Notes: generated by a model from the letters alone, not told the origin. A stretch of 64,000 nucleotides of DNA from Synchiropus splendidus (GCF_027744825.2 NC_071334.1:38223937-38287936); one strand, 5' to 3'. Positions 24,469 to 33,961 are shown, counted from the first letter of the stretch. A program made the numbers and translations.

Positions 24469-27196
24469 ATGGATGCCTCTTCCTCCGCACAGCGTAGGTG
24501 AATATCAATCTATCTATTTGTCTATCTATCTATCTATGTACAGTATACATATATGTATATACATATATGTATATCTATGTATCTACATTTACATATATAA
24601 GTATAATAAAAACGTTATGTCATGTTTATCACGTACCACATCTCTTTTCATTCACAGATATCGTCACTCATCTGTGTGATGTTCATTTAACACAGAGTGA
24701 TACAGGTAAAAAATATTTAATTATTTTATAATTCGTTGTTAATACCTCTACTATTAAGCGCTACAACAACCACTCTTCTATTTTTCAGATATTATCGCCT
24801 CCGCGGATAACTTTCCGGAGACGCTGATTGACGCTGAGGAGCTTGAGCGGTTAATGCGGGGAACTTTTGAAGACGGAGGCGTCCACACGGATCCGTCGTC
24901 GGTGAATCCGAGAGCGAGTCTTCGAGTGAGCAGCGCTGAGGACCCGAACACCCCGTGTGTTATAATATTCGACAGTGAGGACGAGTTTACCGCACCTCGG
25001 CCTGAGCCAAGTACAGGAAATCGACCGAAGGGGAGTAACCAGCGCTCTCTGAGTCGGAAGCGGCGGTATAATTCGACACGGAAGACAGGACCGTCGCGAG
25101 TCATTGGTGAGAAGGAGACAGCAATTCTAAACATAATTACGATAACTAGGTAAAGAATAACAGTATTTATTAAGTGTATATACGTGCATATGTGTGTGTG
25201 TGTATACGTGTGTGTGTGTATGAAAAGATCAATCGGAACCCGGAAATCAGACAAGCCCGGGAAGTCGGCCGGACCCTGCGGTGGCTGATCATTTATTGGA
25301 GGGGTCGCTCCAACTGTTCGTCGGTGAGAGCAAAACATTCAGTTCAATCAAAAAAAAAAAGAAAAAGAAAAAGTATTTTAACCACATCCTGTCGATGTGT
25401 TTTATGTTTAACTACCTATGTTTTTTGTTTTATTCAATGCCTGTGCGTATAAAAACAGATGTTCAGTCAGAGGTCGAAGGAGTAGATCATTCGCACGTGG
25501 ATTCTTTCACTCAGCAGACACCGCAACTGATTGGGGGTGAGAAAAAACATTTAGAGTGATAGTTTACGTTTCACTGCTGTATTTATTTATTTATTTTTTC
25601 ACATAAAAAAACAGATACAAAGGCGACGAGCACACCGTGTCTTCTACCCGTCGCTTCAACGCAACCTCCAACGTTTGGTAAGATGCGAATCTCAATTTTT
25701 TTCAACACACATCTCTACCGTTCAGTATCAGATGAATGGTTGTATGTTCAGTATTATGCTTGTGGTTTAATGATGCGACTATTTGGTGTGTTAGAGCATC
25801 AAGCTGTCTGTTATCTGTAATTTGGTTTATCTATGTTCAGGCTATATGCTTTTAGACAGTGTAATTTTATTATTGAAGGTGTTTGAGTAACTGTTACAGC
25901 TAAACGTCGTTGTAATTTTATTACTATGCTTTTAATGGTTATGACCCCTAGAGGTCGTGATTACTATTTACACTATGCTTTAACGTCGTTGACCGCTAGA
26001 GGTCGCGATTACTATTTACACTATGCTCTAACGACGATAGCCACTAGAGGTCGTGGTTACTCTTTACACTATGCTTTAACGTCGTTGACCACTAGAGGTC
26101 GTGGTTACTATTTACACTATGCTTTAACGTCGTTGACCACTAGAGGTCGTGATTTTACTAATTGTAATGTGCTTTAATGACAGTGTACACTAGTGATTTA
26201 CTATTTGTTTTTATGCTTTAAATGTTGAACCTTAGTAGATCCCTACGTTTATTTATTATTTTATTTTATTCTTTTTATTTATTTATTTATTTTTTAATGC
26301 TCTTAAGGATCTGGTTCTGTTGTGATGATGGATTTCCCCCCATGAGTATTGATATGGATGCTACACATGTTGTTGTTTTATTATCGTCATTGTTAGAAAA
26401 CAACACGTCTCTACACGGGTTATATGATTACGTAATTGTGTTTTTTGCAGGTCGTATTTTTTCATATTTTACTCAGCTTATTTCCATACTACTCTACTTA
26501 TATTCATACGGTATTAACTGCGACCGGAGGTCTTGCTTTCCGATTGTATTTACATCTGCATTGTTGTCGATTTTCTGTTTCAGATCTCCCTCCGGGGTCT
26601 TGGCCTTTGTGGGAGACATCGACACCGGTTTTAGCAGTACCTCTGGATCTGCTATCTGGATCGTTCCCTGCGGAGGACTCGACATCGGCAACTGAGGAAC
26701 CTGCACCTCCACTGCCACCGTCGCCGCCGTCATCAGCACCGCCACCGTCACCGCCGTCATCAACACAGCCACCGACGCCGCCGCCGCCATCAACACCGGC
26801 AACGACCTCGGACAGCCCACGGACAGCACCCCGGATACCGACGCCGTCTTACATCACATCACCCCTCGACCAACCCCTGCCTCTACCCCCTACCACCGAG
26901 CAGAGAGTGCGTACGCTTGAACGGCGTCTACATCAGATCGAAATACAGAGTCGACGTCTAGCCAGGCAAGCGCGTCAAGCACGTAGATACCGACGGTTGG
27001 CGCGAAATCTACGTGAAGGTAAGATTAACAACTATTTCAATGAGTAATCAGCTGGGATGCATATGTCTTATATATTATTACCGTTGTTACAGAACTCATC
27101 GCTAAGGACGTCACAAATAAAGCTCTGGTGGCCGAAGTTCTGAGGCTCCTAAAACGTCAAGGACCTGGTGGTAACAGACGTCGTGGACTGATCTGA
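24469..27196 (+). CDS. Predicted seven-exon gene: acidic N-terminus, proline-rich middle, basic coiled-coil C-terminus (356 aa)
   Basis: Not recognised. I assemble exons 24469-24493, 24658-24705, 24789-25106, 25459-25536, 25615-25677, 26584-27018 and 27093-27196. All six introns begin GT, end AG and interrupt a codon after its first base, and the frame stays open to TGA at 27194-27196 (1,071 nt). The ATG has a strong Kozak context. The product has an acidic N-terminal third with a hydrophobic-acidic patch (VIIF then DSEDE, about residues 82-90) resembling a SUMO-interacting motif. A basic RKRR stretch follows at about 115. Residues about 205-275 are very rich in proline, serine and threonine. 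An Arg-rich amphipathic helix follows (about 277-350), probably a coiled coil. A nuclear regulatory role is inference. It is the first gene from the left end. The exon 5-6 intron (906 bp) might hide an extra exon. Confidence 0.55.
24507..24600. repeat. (TCTA)n / TATACA microsatellite in intron 1
   Basis: A CTATCTATCTAT run is followed by alternating TATACATATATG sequence. It lies wholly inside the first predicted intron of the seven-exon gene and creates short spurious open frames. Confidence 0.8.
25172..25222. repeat. TG-rich microsatellite in intron 3
   Basis: GTGTATATACGTGCATATGTGTGTGTG and similar TG dinucleotide runs occupy the start of the third predicted intron. Confidence 0.7.
25951..26190 (+). 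repeat. 48-bp minisatellite in intron 5, five copies
   Basis: GAGGTCGTGATTACTATTTA recurs at 25951, 25999, 26047, 26095 and 26143. Because 48 is a multiple of three, one frame stays open and reads as repeats of a 16-residue unit containing RGRDYYLHYALT. I see no good splice acceptor joining it in frame to the neighbouring exons, so I treat it as an intronic repeat. It lies in the 906-bp intron of the seven-exon gene. Confidence 0.85.
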
Positions 27197-27250
27197 AGTT
27201 CAACCACAGTAAGGTCCATTTGGAGCCTCATTATTTAAAAGCAGTGCTGG

Positions 27251-27372
27251 GTGATTGTGTTTTGAGGTTGCTGTTGCACCGCGGGCGTTTGTGTTTTGAA
27301 GTTGCTGTTACATCGTGGGTGATTGTGTTTTGAGATTGTTGTTACACCACGGGTTTGTGTTTTGAGACTGTT
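27251..27372. repeat. Imperfect ~38-bp repeat, about three copies
   Basis: TTGTGTTTTGAGGTTGCTGTT-like blocks followed by a CACCGCGGG-like end recur three to four times, with a shorter last copy. They lie between the seven-exon gene and the acidic protein gene. An AT-rich ATTGTTATTGTTATT run follows directly before the next ATG. Confidence 0.6.
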
Positions 27373-27434
27373 GTTTTGTTTATTAAATTTTTAAATTATT
27401 ATTTTATTGTTATTGTTATTGTTATTATTACGTT

Positions 27435-28193
27435 ATGGCCGACCATGATGGTTTTCCTTCCGGTTCTGACCCTGAATCCACCCACAACCAGCACACTACA
27501 CTACACCCCATTGGCCAGAGTGCTTCACCGACACGTATGTTTCTGGCTGACTTGTTTGACGACATGTCTGAGGAGGATGTAGTGCAGGTCTACGACCCGA
27601 GTATAAACGAAAACATGGAGTCAATTTTTTTTGGTGAGAGAGAGGATAATCGTATTTTTAATATGGTTCCTGCATCATCTCGTGAGGGTAGGGCTGATAC
27701 CTCTTTAGACAATGACGATTGGTTAGAAAGGTTTGTTGATAATCTACAGACGGATGATTCAGGGACACCTGCTCTTGACCCTCTGATAGACGTACCCTGC
27801 TCTAGCTGTAGCGTCGACGTTGTTGACGATGACGGTGATTCGGTTCAGGAAGGATGCTGCATTGGTGGTACCGGTATTGATTCAGAAGTCATAGAGCCTT
27901 TTAACACCGACAGGATAAGAAGGGTGCTAACGCGTCCTGCTGTACCAGACACTCCTGATTTAGCTACTTTCTACAGAGGCTTGATGGAACAGGTCAGAGA
28001 GCTAGCTGACGAAGCGCAGAGACTAGCAGAACGGGAGGACGTGGTTCAGCTTGAAGTGGTTGGCGAAGATGTTCAAGAACACGTTAATGTTGTGGTTGAA
28101 GGTGACGGCGGAAATATCTACCCTGCTTTTGAGGACCTCCTTGGCAACACAGTGCAGTCTGAGTCATCGCTATGGGCAAGAGAATCGAATTAA
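27435..28193 (+). CDS. Acidic protein of unknown function (252 aa)
   Basis: Not recognised. The protein is strongly acidic throughout, with clusters such as DLFDDMSEED (about 38-47) and DNDDWLERFVDNL (about 92-104) that resemble acidic activation-type segments in composition. A Cys pair region (PCSSC, then GCC) lies in the middle. Residues about 178-200 (GLMEQVRELADEAQRLAERE) look helical and may form a coiled coil. I see no signal peptide or membrane segment. The last 22 bases overlap the start of the DNA polymerase gene in another frame. That close packing suggests it belongs to the same early, replication-side expression block. The start chosen is the first in-frame ATG (ATGGCC). A transcriptional or replication-accessory role would be inference. 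Confidence 0.75.
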   Translation: MADHDGFPSGSDPESTHNQHTTLHPIGQSASPTRMFLADLFDDMSEEDVVQVYDPSINENMESIFFGEREDNRIFNMVPASSREGRADTSLDNDDWLERFVDNLQTDDSGTPALDPLIDVPCSSCSVDVVDDDGDSVQEGCCIGGTGIDSEVIEPFNTDRIRRVLTRPAVPDTPDLATFYRGLMEQVRELADEAQRLAEREDVVQLEVVGEDVQEHVNVVVEGDGGNIYPAFEDLLGNTVQSESSLWARESN

Positions 28194-31100
28194 CGGTTCA
28201 AATTGTACATAACCCTCGAGGAGGCGCTAAACGCAAGCTCGAGAAGACACTGGATGCCGAAATTATTGGTAAAAAAAGACGGCATCTCTATGTAGTTGGT
28301 GGTGATGGAACTGATCAGCTTTGCTTCGCAATCAGCCTTTCTTGTCTCCTTAACCCTAAGCGTACGTACCAAGATTGTGTTGAGTTGGGAAGAGAATTAC
28401 AAAACAAAGCTGGTTTAGATTCTCAAACACAGATCACATTTACAGATATACCCCTGTTCGAACAGATAGTGAAGCGTAAAATCGTCGTGTTTCATAAAAC
28501 GACAGCAAACCAGCCATTAGCGCATTATGCCACCGGTTTTGCTGATGGTTCGGAACCCTTATACTTGTTTCTGCTTCAGGGACACTATTACGGGGTGAAG
28601 AACCCAAAAGGTTTTTTAGGAACACGTTACTTCTGCAGCAGCTGTCATAAGGGGTATGAAGATAAATCAAAACACATATGTAAAGGTCACTGTAGTGTTT
28701 GTCACGATCCTGTTTGCCCTACAGAGGTTCCAAACCCTGTAACTTGCGAGGACTGCCGCAGGGTTTGTAGAACGCCTTCCTGCACTGCGAGACACAAAGC
28801 GATTGGTGCTAATGGGTCGAGTCTGTGTCAGAGATACAAAAAATGTGAAAAATGCGGAAGGTGCCGGTATATCCCGTTAAAACAGGGTAAACCCAACCAC
28901 TGTTGCGTTGTGCTTAAATGTAACATCTGCGGTGTAAAATTATCGACGACAAATGAGGTCCACCAGTGCTACATTCAAACCGTCGCCAGGAAGACAGAGC
29001 ATCCTGATCTGGTTTTTTATGATTTTGAAACGTTTACAGACGACCAAGGTAGACATGTCCCTTTTTTAGTGTGTGCGAAGACGCAGAAAGGTGAAGAGCG
29101 GGTGTTTTACGGTCTCGATTGTGTTAGAGCGTTTCTTTTATATTTCAGAAAGAACCGGTTTAGAGGCTGTGTTTTTGTTGCGCATAATGCCAGGGGTTTT
29201 GACAGCATCATTGTCTTGAGAGGTATGCTTGACGAAGGGTTAATACCCAAGAGGATAATCATGACAGGTAGTAAGATACTTTGTCTTGAGGATCCTCACT
29301 ACAAGCTAAAATTCATTGACTCTCTCTCATTCCTAACCATGCGACTCAGCTCCATGCCTAAAGCTCTAGGTTTCACAGACCATTGCAAGGGTTTTTTTCC
29401 ACACAAGTTTAGCTCAAAAGAGCGCCTGCATTACATCGGGGCCTATCCTCCTCCCTCAGACTATGGCGTTGAGAGCATGTCAGACCCTGAACAGAGAGAT
29501 TTTTACAGCTGGTATGAATCTGTGCGTGAGAATTCTTTCGATTTCAGGAGTGAAGCTATTCGTTATTGTAAAAACGATGTCGACATTCTGGCCAGAGGAT
29601 GCACAATATTTAGAGAGGAGTTTTTTAAAGAAACAGGTGTTGATGCACTCTCATCCATAACAATCGCCTCTGCGTGTATGGCTGTTTTCAGGACCAACTT
29701 TTTAAAACCAGACATATTGGCCATACCGTGTCCCTACAATTACATGACAAGAGGCACCAAGAGGTTCTCAGATGCTTCCATCCAATGGCTGCAGTGGGAA
29801 TCACACAGACAGGGTATTTTCATCCAACATGGCTTGAATCGTGGGGAGATGTCGTTTGGCCAGTATTTTGTTGACGGTTATGCAGAAGTTGACGGTGTTA
29901 AGCAGGTCTGGGAGTTTTACGGATGTTTCTTCCACGGGTGTCCTTCGTGTGTTGATCCTCATGCAGTCTGCCCATTAAGAGGTAGACCCTATGGTGAATT
30001 CTACTCTGCTACGGTGGGGAGAGAGCAGACGTTAAAGTCTGATCATGGGGTGCGGCTTGTTACCATCTGGGAGCACGAATGGCGTTCGCTTCGACAATCG
30101 TGTGATGATCTCAGAGATTTTCTCTTAGATTTTGACACCCCTGAGCCCCTCAACCCTCGTAATGCCCTCTACGGCGGTAGAACCAGTGCTTTAAAGATAC
30201 GTTACACGACCAAGCCTGGTGAAAAAGTTTATTACGCTGACGTCACCTCTCTGTATCCTTACGTCAACAGCACATGCTCCTACCCTCTAGGGCATCCCCG
30301 AATAATCCACAAGGACTTTGGTGATCCTAGACAGTACTTCGGTCTGATCAAGGCGGTTGTCTATCCTCCTAGGGGTTTATATGTACCCGTTTTACCCTAT
30401 AGAGGACCAGGGGGTAAATTACACTTCACATTATGCAGTATCTGTTCGAGTCGTAATGTTCAAGACAGTGACTGTACGCATAATGATGATGAGCGTGCTT
30501 TGACAGGGGTCTGGGTCACCGTTGAGTTCAACAAGGCACTGGACATGGGATACAAGGTGGCCAAGATTATCGAAGTATGGCATTTTGATAGATCTAGCGA
30601 TTGTATTTTCGCGGGTTACATCCGTACATTCCTGAAGGGGAAGCAGGAGGCTTCTGGTTACCCTGCTGAGGCCGTTGATCAGGAAAGCCGCGACAAATAC
30701 ATTCAGGATTATCAAGCCCATCAGGGGATTTTGCATTGTGCTGATAAGATTTGTCACAACCCAGCAAAGAGACAGGTGGCTAAAGCTTGTCTTAATAGCC
30801 TGTGGGGCAAGTTCTGCCAGAGGGAGAACATGTCTCAGGTTTCTGTAGTGTCAGACCCCAACGAGTTTTTCAGTTTCTTGTTTTCAGGGAAATATGAGGT
30901 CAGCTACTTTAACGTGCTGGATGAGAAAAAAAGTTGTGATCCAGTGGCGTTACAAGGGTCTCTACCCTCCCGGTAAAAGCAGCAATGTTTTTATCGGTGC
31001 TTTTACCACTGCTTATGCTCGTCTGAAGTTGTACAGTTACATGGAGAAATTGCAGGAGAATGTTCTCTATGTCGACACAGACAGCTTGATATATGTGGTG

Positions 31101-31493
31101 AAAGACGGTGAGACACCTTTAAAATTAGGTAACTATCTCGGTGATCTGACTGATGAACTCGACGGGGATAGCATCGAGGACTTTGTTTCGGCAGGTCCTA
31201 AGACGTATGCTTATAGGACCAAAGGACAGAAGAAGGTTGTGATGAAGGTTAAAGGTATCACACAAACAAAAGAATCTTGTCAGCGGATAAACTTTGACTC
31301 CGTCAGAGATCTTGTAGAGGGGTATTTGCAGAATTCACCTGATGGGGTGCTTGAGACCCTCCAACACAACATCGTGAGGGATAAAAAAAAAAACATCACC
31401 GTAAAAAACAGGTCAGTTATTAAAAAACTCCGGGTCGTGTACGATAAGAGGCGATTGTTTACGGACGGCACAACCAAACCTTTCGGATTCTGA
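28172..31493 (+). pseudogene. POLB: Protein-primed family B DNA polymerase (Polinton POLB), frameshifted
   Basis: Replicative polymerase of the element. Polinton and adenovirus polymerases of this family start synthesis from a terminal protein at the inverted repeats. The first frame (28172-30976, 934 codons) holds a Cys-rich probable zinc region (about 155-267), Exo I with D284/E286, Exo II (NARGFD, 339-344), Exo III (YCKNDVD, 465-471), motif A (DVTSLYP, 690-696) and motif B (KACLNSLWGK, 871-880). Motif C (DTDS) lies in a second frame at 31074-31085, which runs on to 31493. The frames part at a 7-A run near 30926-30932, so the first frame ends early and lacks motif C. All visible motifs keep their key residues. 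A segment at about 580-640 (FHGCPSC, then WEHEW) resembles a Vsr-type endonuclease core. The break may be a mutation, an assembly error or, less likely, programmed slippage. Confidence 0.93.
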
Positions 31494-31517
31494 GTTTTGA
31501 GTGGATGAGGGGTCATT

Positions 31518-32186
31518 ATGGAAGGAATTAATTTCGATCCGCGTTTGAAAACACCATTTTCATGTCTAGTGGTGGGACCATCGGGGTCAGGAAAGACCCA
31601 TTTTGTAAAATGTATGCTTGAAAATTGTGAACATGTTATGGATGATGTCAATGTAAATATTGTGTGGATTTATACTTCTTTTCAACCTATGTACACTGAA
31701 TTGCAAAAGATGAATAAAAATATCAAATTCATTGAAGGTTTACCTGAATCTTTTGAAAATGAAGATGTATTTCCTTCTGATAGAAAACATTTGATTATTC
31801 TTGATGATGTTATTTTTGAAGCTTCTGAAAACCCAGAGGTTGTCCGTGTTTTTACACAGTACAGACATCATAAAAATATGAGTGTTATAATGCTGACGCA
31901 AAACTTATTTCATCGTGGTAAATATAGTCGTACTATTAGTCTGAATAGCAATTACTTTGTATTGTTTAAGAATCCTCGCGATAAAATGCAGATAAAAGTT
32001 CTTGCTCAACAGATTTACCCGTCTCAAAGAGCTTTCTTTCTAGAAAGCTTTGAAGATGCTACAACCGACGCTCACGGGTACTTAATTGTTGATCTAACAC
32101 CCTCATGTCCAGAACGCTACAGACTAAGGACTGGGATACTTCCTCACCAGCGTCACGCTGTGTACATACCAAAAACGTCTGCTTAA
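31518..32186 (+). CDS. ATP: FtsK/HerA-type genome packaging ATPase (222 aa)
   Basis: Motor ATPase of the A32/FtsK-HerA group that, in related viruses, pumps DNA into preformed capsids. The Walker A motif GPSGSGKT is at residues 20-27 and the Walker B motif LIILDD at 92-97. A TQNLF segment (127-131) sits where the family has its conserved Gln after the next strand. Length is normal for Polinton and adintovirus packaging ATPases, and the frame is intact. It starts 24 bases after the polymerase stop, and the next gene begins 3 bases after its own stop. It should act with the capsid proteins encoded on the opposite strand. The region appears more AT-rich than its neighbours. Confidence 0.95.
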   Translation: MEGINFDPRLKTPFSCLVVGPSGSGKTHFVKCMLENCEHVMDDVNVNIVWIYTSFQPMYTELQKMNKNIKFIEGLPESFENEDVFPSDRKHLIILDDVIFEASENPEVVRVFTQYRHHKNMSVIMLTQNLFHRGKYSRTISLNSNYFVLFKNPRDKMQIKVLAQQIYPSQRAFFLESFEDATTDAHGYLIVDLTPSCPERYRLRTGILPHQRHAVYIPKTSA

Positions 32187-32189
32187 GTT

Positions 32190-32531
32190 ATGTCAGAGCG
32201 TATAAAAAGAAACGTTGTTTTACTTAAGGAACTATACCACGCTCCGTCAAAGAAACGTAAAGACATTTTGATGCGTAGTTCTCGGGACTTTATTCAAGCT
32301 CTTGGCGAGATTGCCCTGAATGTTTTGAAGGGGAATGTACCATTGTCGCAAGCTCAGTTCAAAAAACTAAAAAAACAGAAGAAAAACATCAGACTCTTGG
32401 CTAATAAAAAATCGTGCGTGAAGCGTAAACGAAGGATTCTTAAAAAGCAGTCGGGTGGATTCCTGTTGCCATTGCTAGCGGCTGCCGTTCCAATCATTGG
32501 AAATCTAATAGGCGGACTTGTAAAGAAGTAA
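32190..32531 (+). CDS. Small basic protein with C-terminal hydrophobic Gly-rich segment (113 aa)
   Basis: Very Lys/Arg-rich in the middle (KKLKKQKKN, KRKRRILKK; about 58-86), then a strongly hydrophobic C-terminal segment (about 89-111, GGFLLPLLAAAVPIIGNLIG) ending in two lysines. A small protein of this shape commonly lies next to the ATPase in Mavericks and adintoviruses. The layout recalls small DNA-condensing or membrane-lytic virion proteins such as adenovirus pX or pVI, but that link is inference from composition. The Met start lies 3 bases after the ATPase stop and its own stop is 6 bases before the next ATG. The frame is intact. Confidence 0.8.
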   Translation: MSERIKRNVVLLKELYHAPSKKRKDILMRSSRDFIQALGEIALNVLKGNVPLSQAQFKKLKKQKKNIRLLANKKSCVKRKRRILKKQSGGFLLPLLAAAVPIIGNLIGGLVKK

Positions 32532-32537
32532 AAGGCC

Positions 32538-33290
32538 ATGAAGACTGTCCAGAAAATGTATCTCGTCTCTCCTCAGCAAATTAACCAGTTATCAGGCCCA
32601 TCCACTGACATCCGTGAAACAGCCGAAGATGAATTGAACGAGAAGATGAGGACTGTTCTAAATGATTCTCAGTTAAACTCGTATGAGAAGATTAAAAAGT
32701 ATGATGCTCTATTGCAGAGATATTTAACCTTTACAAAACAGGATCAGAGAGACCAAAGGAGAGTAACTCTGACTTTACAACGAGACGGAGATCATCCCCT
32801 CGACTCTGACAGTCGCGCCGAAAGCGTTCTAAAAACACCCTCTGTAACGGACGTCGTGGGTAAGGATATTCTAAACAGCCTTCCGTCAAAAGCTCGAAGA
32901 AATGCTGAATACATTATCCAGAGGATATCCAAAAACGGCGACGGTTGGAATATGAATGGTGAATTTATGTATGAAGGAAATGCTGTAAAAGGCTCTCATG
33001 TGATTGATATATTCAAGTACCTTTCCCTACCGTATAAGAAAACAAGTTCTTCATTACCTGAGGGGTGGTCCGAGTTTCTCGTCACATTATTAAAGCTAAA
33101 CATCCCTCTCACACTGCTGTCCAATCCTGAAGCGAGGGTTCAATATCAGAGACTTAAATCGAATTCTACCTCGCGAAAGAAAAGTATAGCCGAGGGCTGG
33201 TCTCCCGACCCTAAGGACTCTAAAGTGACACCTCGACGACGCTTAACGCATGTAGCGACCAAAGGGAAGAAATTGTCTCTAACACCTTGA
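32538..33290 (+). CDS. Conserved Polinton protein with N-terminal coiled coil (250 aa, PC1-like)
   Basis: Residues about 22-75 are helical and charged (ETAEDELNEKMRTVLND, then YEKIKKYDALLQRYL) and probably form a coiled coil. A folded region follows (about 105-200) with SLPSKARRNAEYII, then GSHVIDIFKYL, then GWSEFLVTLLKLNIPL, ending NPEARVQYQ. The tail is basic. I recognise this overall pattern from uncharacterised Maverick/adintovirus proteins encoded near the ATPase, but know no proven function. It might be the coiled-coil protein called PC1 in Polinton work. It is the last + strand gene before the convergent poly(A) site. The frame is intact. Confidence 0.75.
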   Translation: MKTVQKMYLVSPQQINQLSGPSTDIRETAEDELNEKMRTVLNDSQLNSYEKIKKYDALLQRYLTFTKQDQRDQRRVTLTLQRDGDHPLDSDSRAESVLKTPSVTDVVGKDILNSLPSKARRNAEYIIQRISKNGDGWNMNGEFMYEGNAVKGSHVIDIFKYLSLPYKKTSSSLPEGWSEFLVTLLKLNIPLTLLSNPEARVQYQRLKSNSTSRKKSIAEGWSPDPKDSKVTPRRRLTHVATKGKKLSLTP

Positions 33291-33337
33291 TGGGTTTCAT
33301 GAATAATTACCTTGTACACGGTTATTGTCTTTTCATC

Positions 33338-33353
33338 AATAAAATGTTTTATT
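33338..33353. terminator. Bidirectional poly(A) signal between the convergent gene blocks
   Basis: AATAAAATGTTTTATT holds AATAAA on the + strand (33338-33343) and on the - strand (33348-33353) within 16 bp. It lies 47 bases after the + strand stop and 59 bases after the - strand protease stop, so it can serve both transcripts. Confidence 0.8.
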
Positions 33354-33412
33354 GAATTACTATAAGATTACAGATTTTCTTTTTAACACACGCACAAACA
33401 AAATAAGATTAG

Positions 33413-33955
33413 TCACACGTTACAATAGTCTTTAAAATACAGAAGAGAACAGTTTTGTTGTTTCCACGGACAGTGTGCACATCTTTTTAGACATTGTTGA
33501 TGTTCTTTCACAAAGTTGTATACCATGAGGTCGTTTTTTAAGGTATCGCCGCTGTATAGACTTAATACTTCTTCGATAGACAACCCTCTAGCACGATGAC
33601 AGAGGTAGAAGACGCAGTGATGACCACATACAAACGATAGGGGGTGTTGTAGTTGACCATTGTTGTACTTGATGTCGACTGAATGTTTTTTGAGAAACTT
33701 TAAAATATTTTCAGGGTAATGTGCAAAGTAGGGACCCATTCCGAATGAGTCAAAGAAAGTTGTTCTGCCGTCTTCGTCGAGAGTTAAAGCCAACCAGTGC
33801 TCTCCCGGTTTATGCGACGGATGTGTGTTGACGATGAAATATGCAGGCAGTCTGAGGTGTTGTGTCGATTGAGGCAACCTGTCCGACGGCCATACACCGT
33901 AAAATGTGTCACCCAAGAGACCTCTCAGCAGCCTCTGTAACTGGAGACTATCCAT
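33413..33955 (-). CDS. PRO: Adenain-like cysteine protease (180 aa)
   Basis: Maturation protease of the ULP1/adenain (C5/C48) fold, expected to cleave capsid precursors during particle assembly. Catalytic pattern seen: His53 in GEHWLAL, Asp69 in FFDSFG, Gln101 or Gln103 in NNGQLQ, and Cys110 in FVCGHHC, in the order and spacing of adenain. The C-terminal part is Cys-rich (CLKRCAHCPW). Length is typical for Polinton proteases. The frame is intact with all catalytic residues. The start lies 6 bases after the major capsid stop. It is the last gene of the right-hand, virion-building block. Confidence 0.95.
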   Translation of the reverse strand: MDSLQLQRLLRGLLGDTFYGVWPSDRLPQSTQHLRLPAYFIVNTHPSHKPGEHWLALTLDEDGRTTFFDSFGMGPYFAHYPENILKFLKKHSVDIKYNNGQLQHPLSFVCGHHCVFYLCHRARGLSIEEVLSLYSGDTLKNDLMVYNFVKEHQQCLKRCAHCPWKQQNCSLLYFKDYCNV

Positions 33956-33961
33956 AACTTT

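Noticed and set aside
24778..25338. 186-codon open frame on the - strand
   Set aside because: It lies opposite predicted exon 3 and runs through a TG microsatellite. The + strand reading has splice sites in consistent phase and a plausible product.
26222..26695. 157-codon hydrophobic open frame on the + strand
   Set aside because: It is AT-rich intron sequence giving Phe/Leu/Ile-rich translation, and it leads into exon 6 in the wrong frame.
26494..26829. 111-codon - strand open frame opposite the Pro-rich exon
   Set aside because: Mirror of a CCG/TCA-rich coding repeat; no supporting signals.
27435..28193. Retinoblastoma-binding LxCxE motif in the acidic protein or the other unknown proteins
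   Set aside because: I looked for it because adintovirus-like elements can carry such proteins. Only a near match (LSACTE in the 230-aa protein) was seen, and its spacing is wrong.
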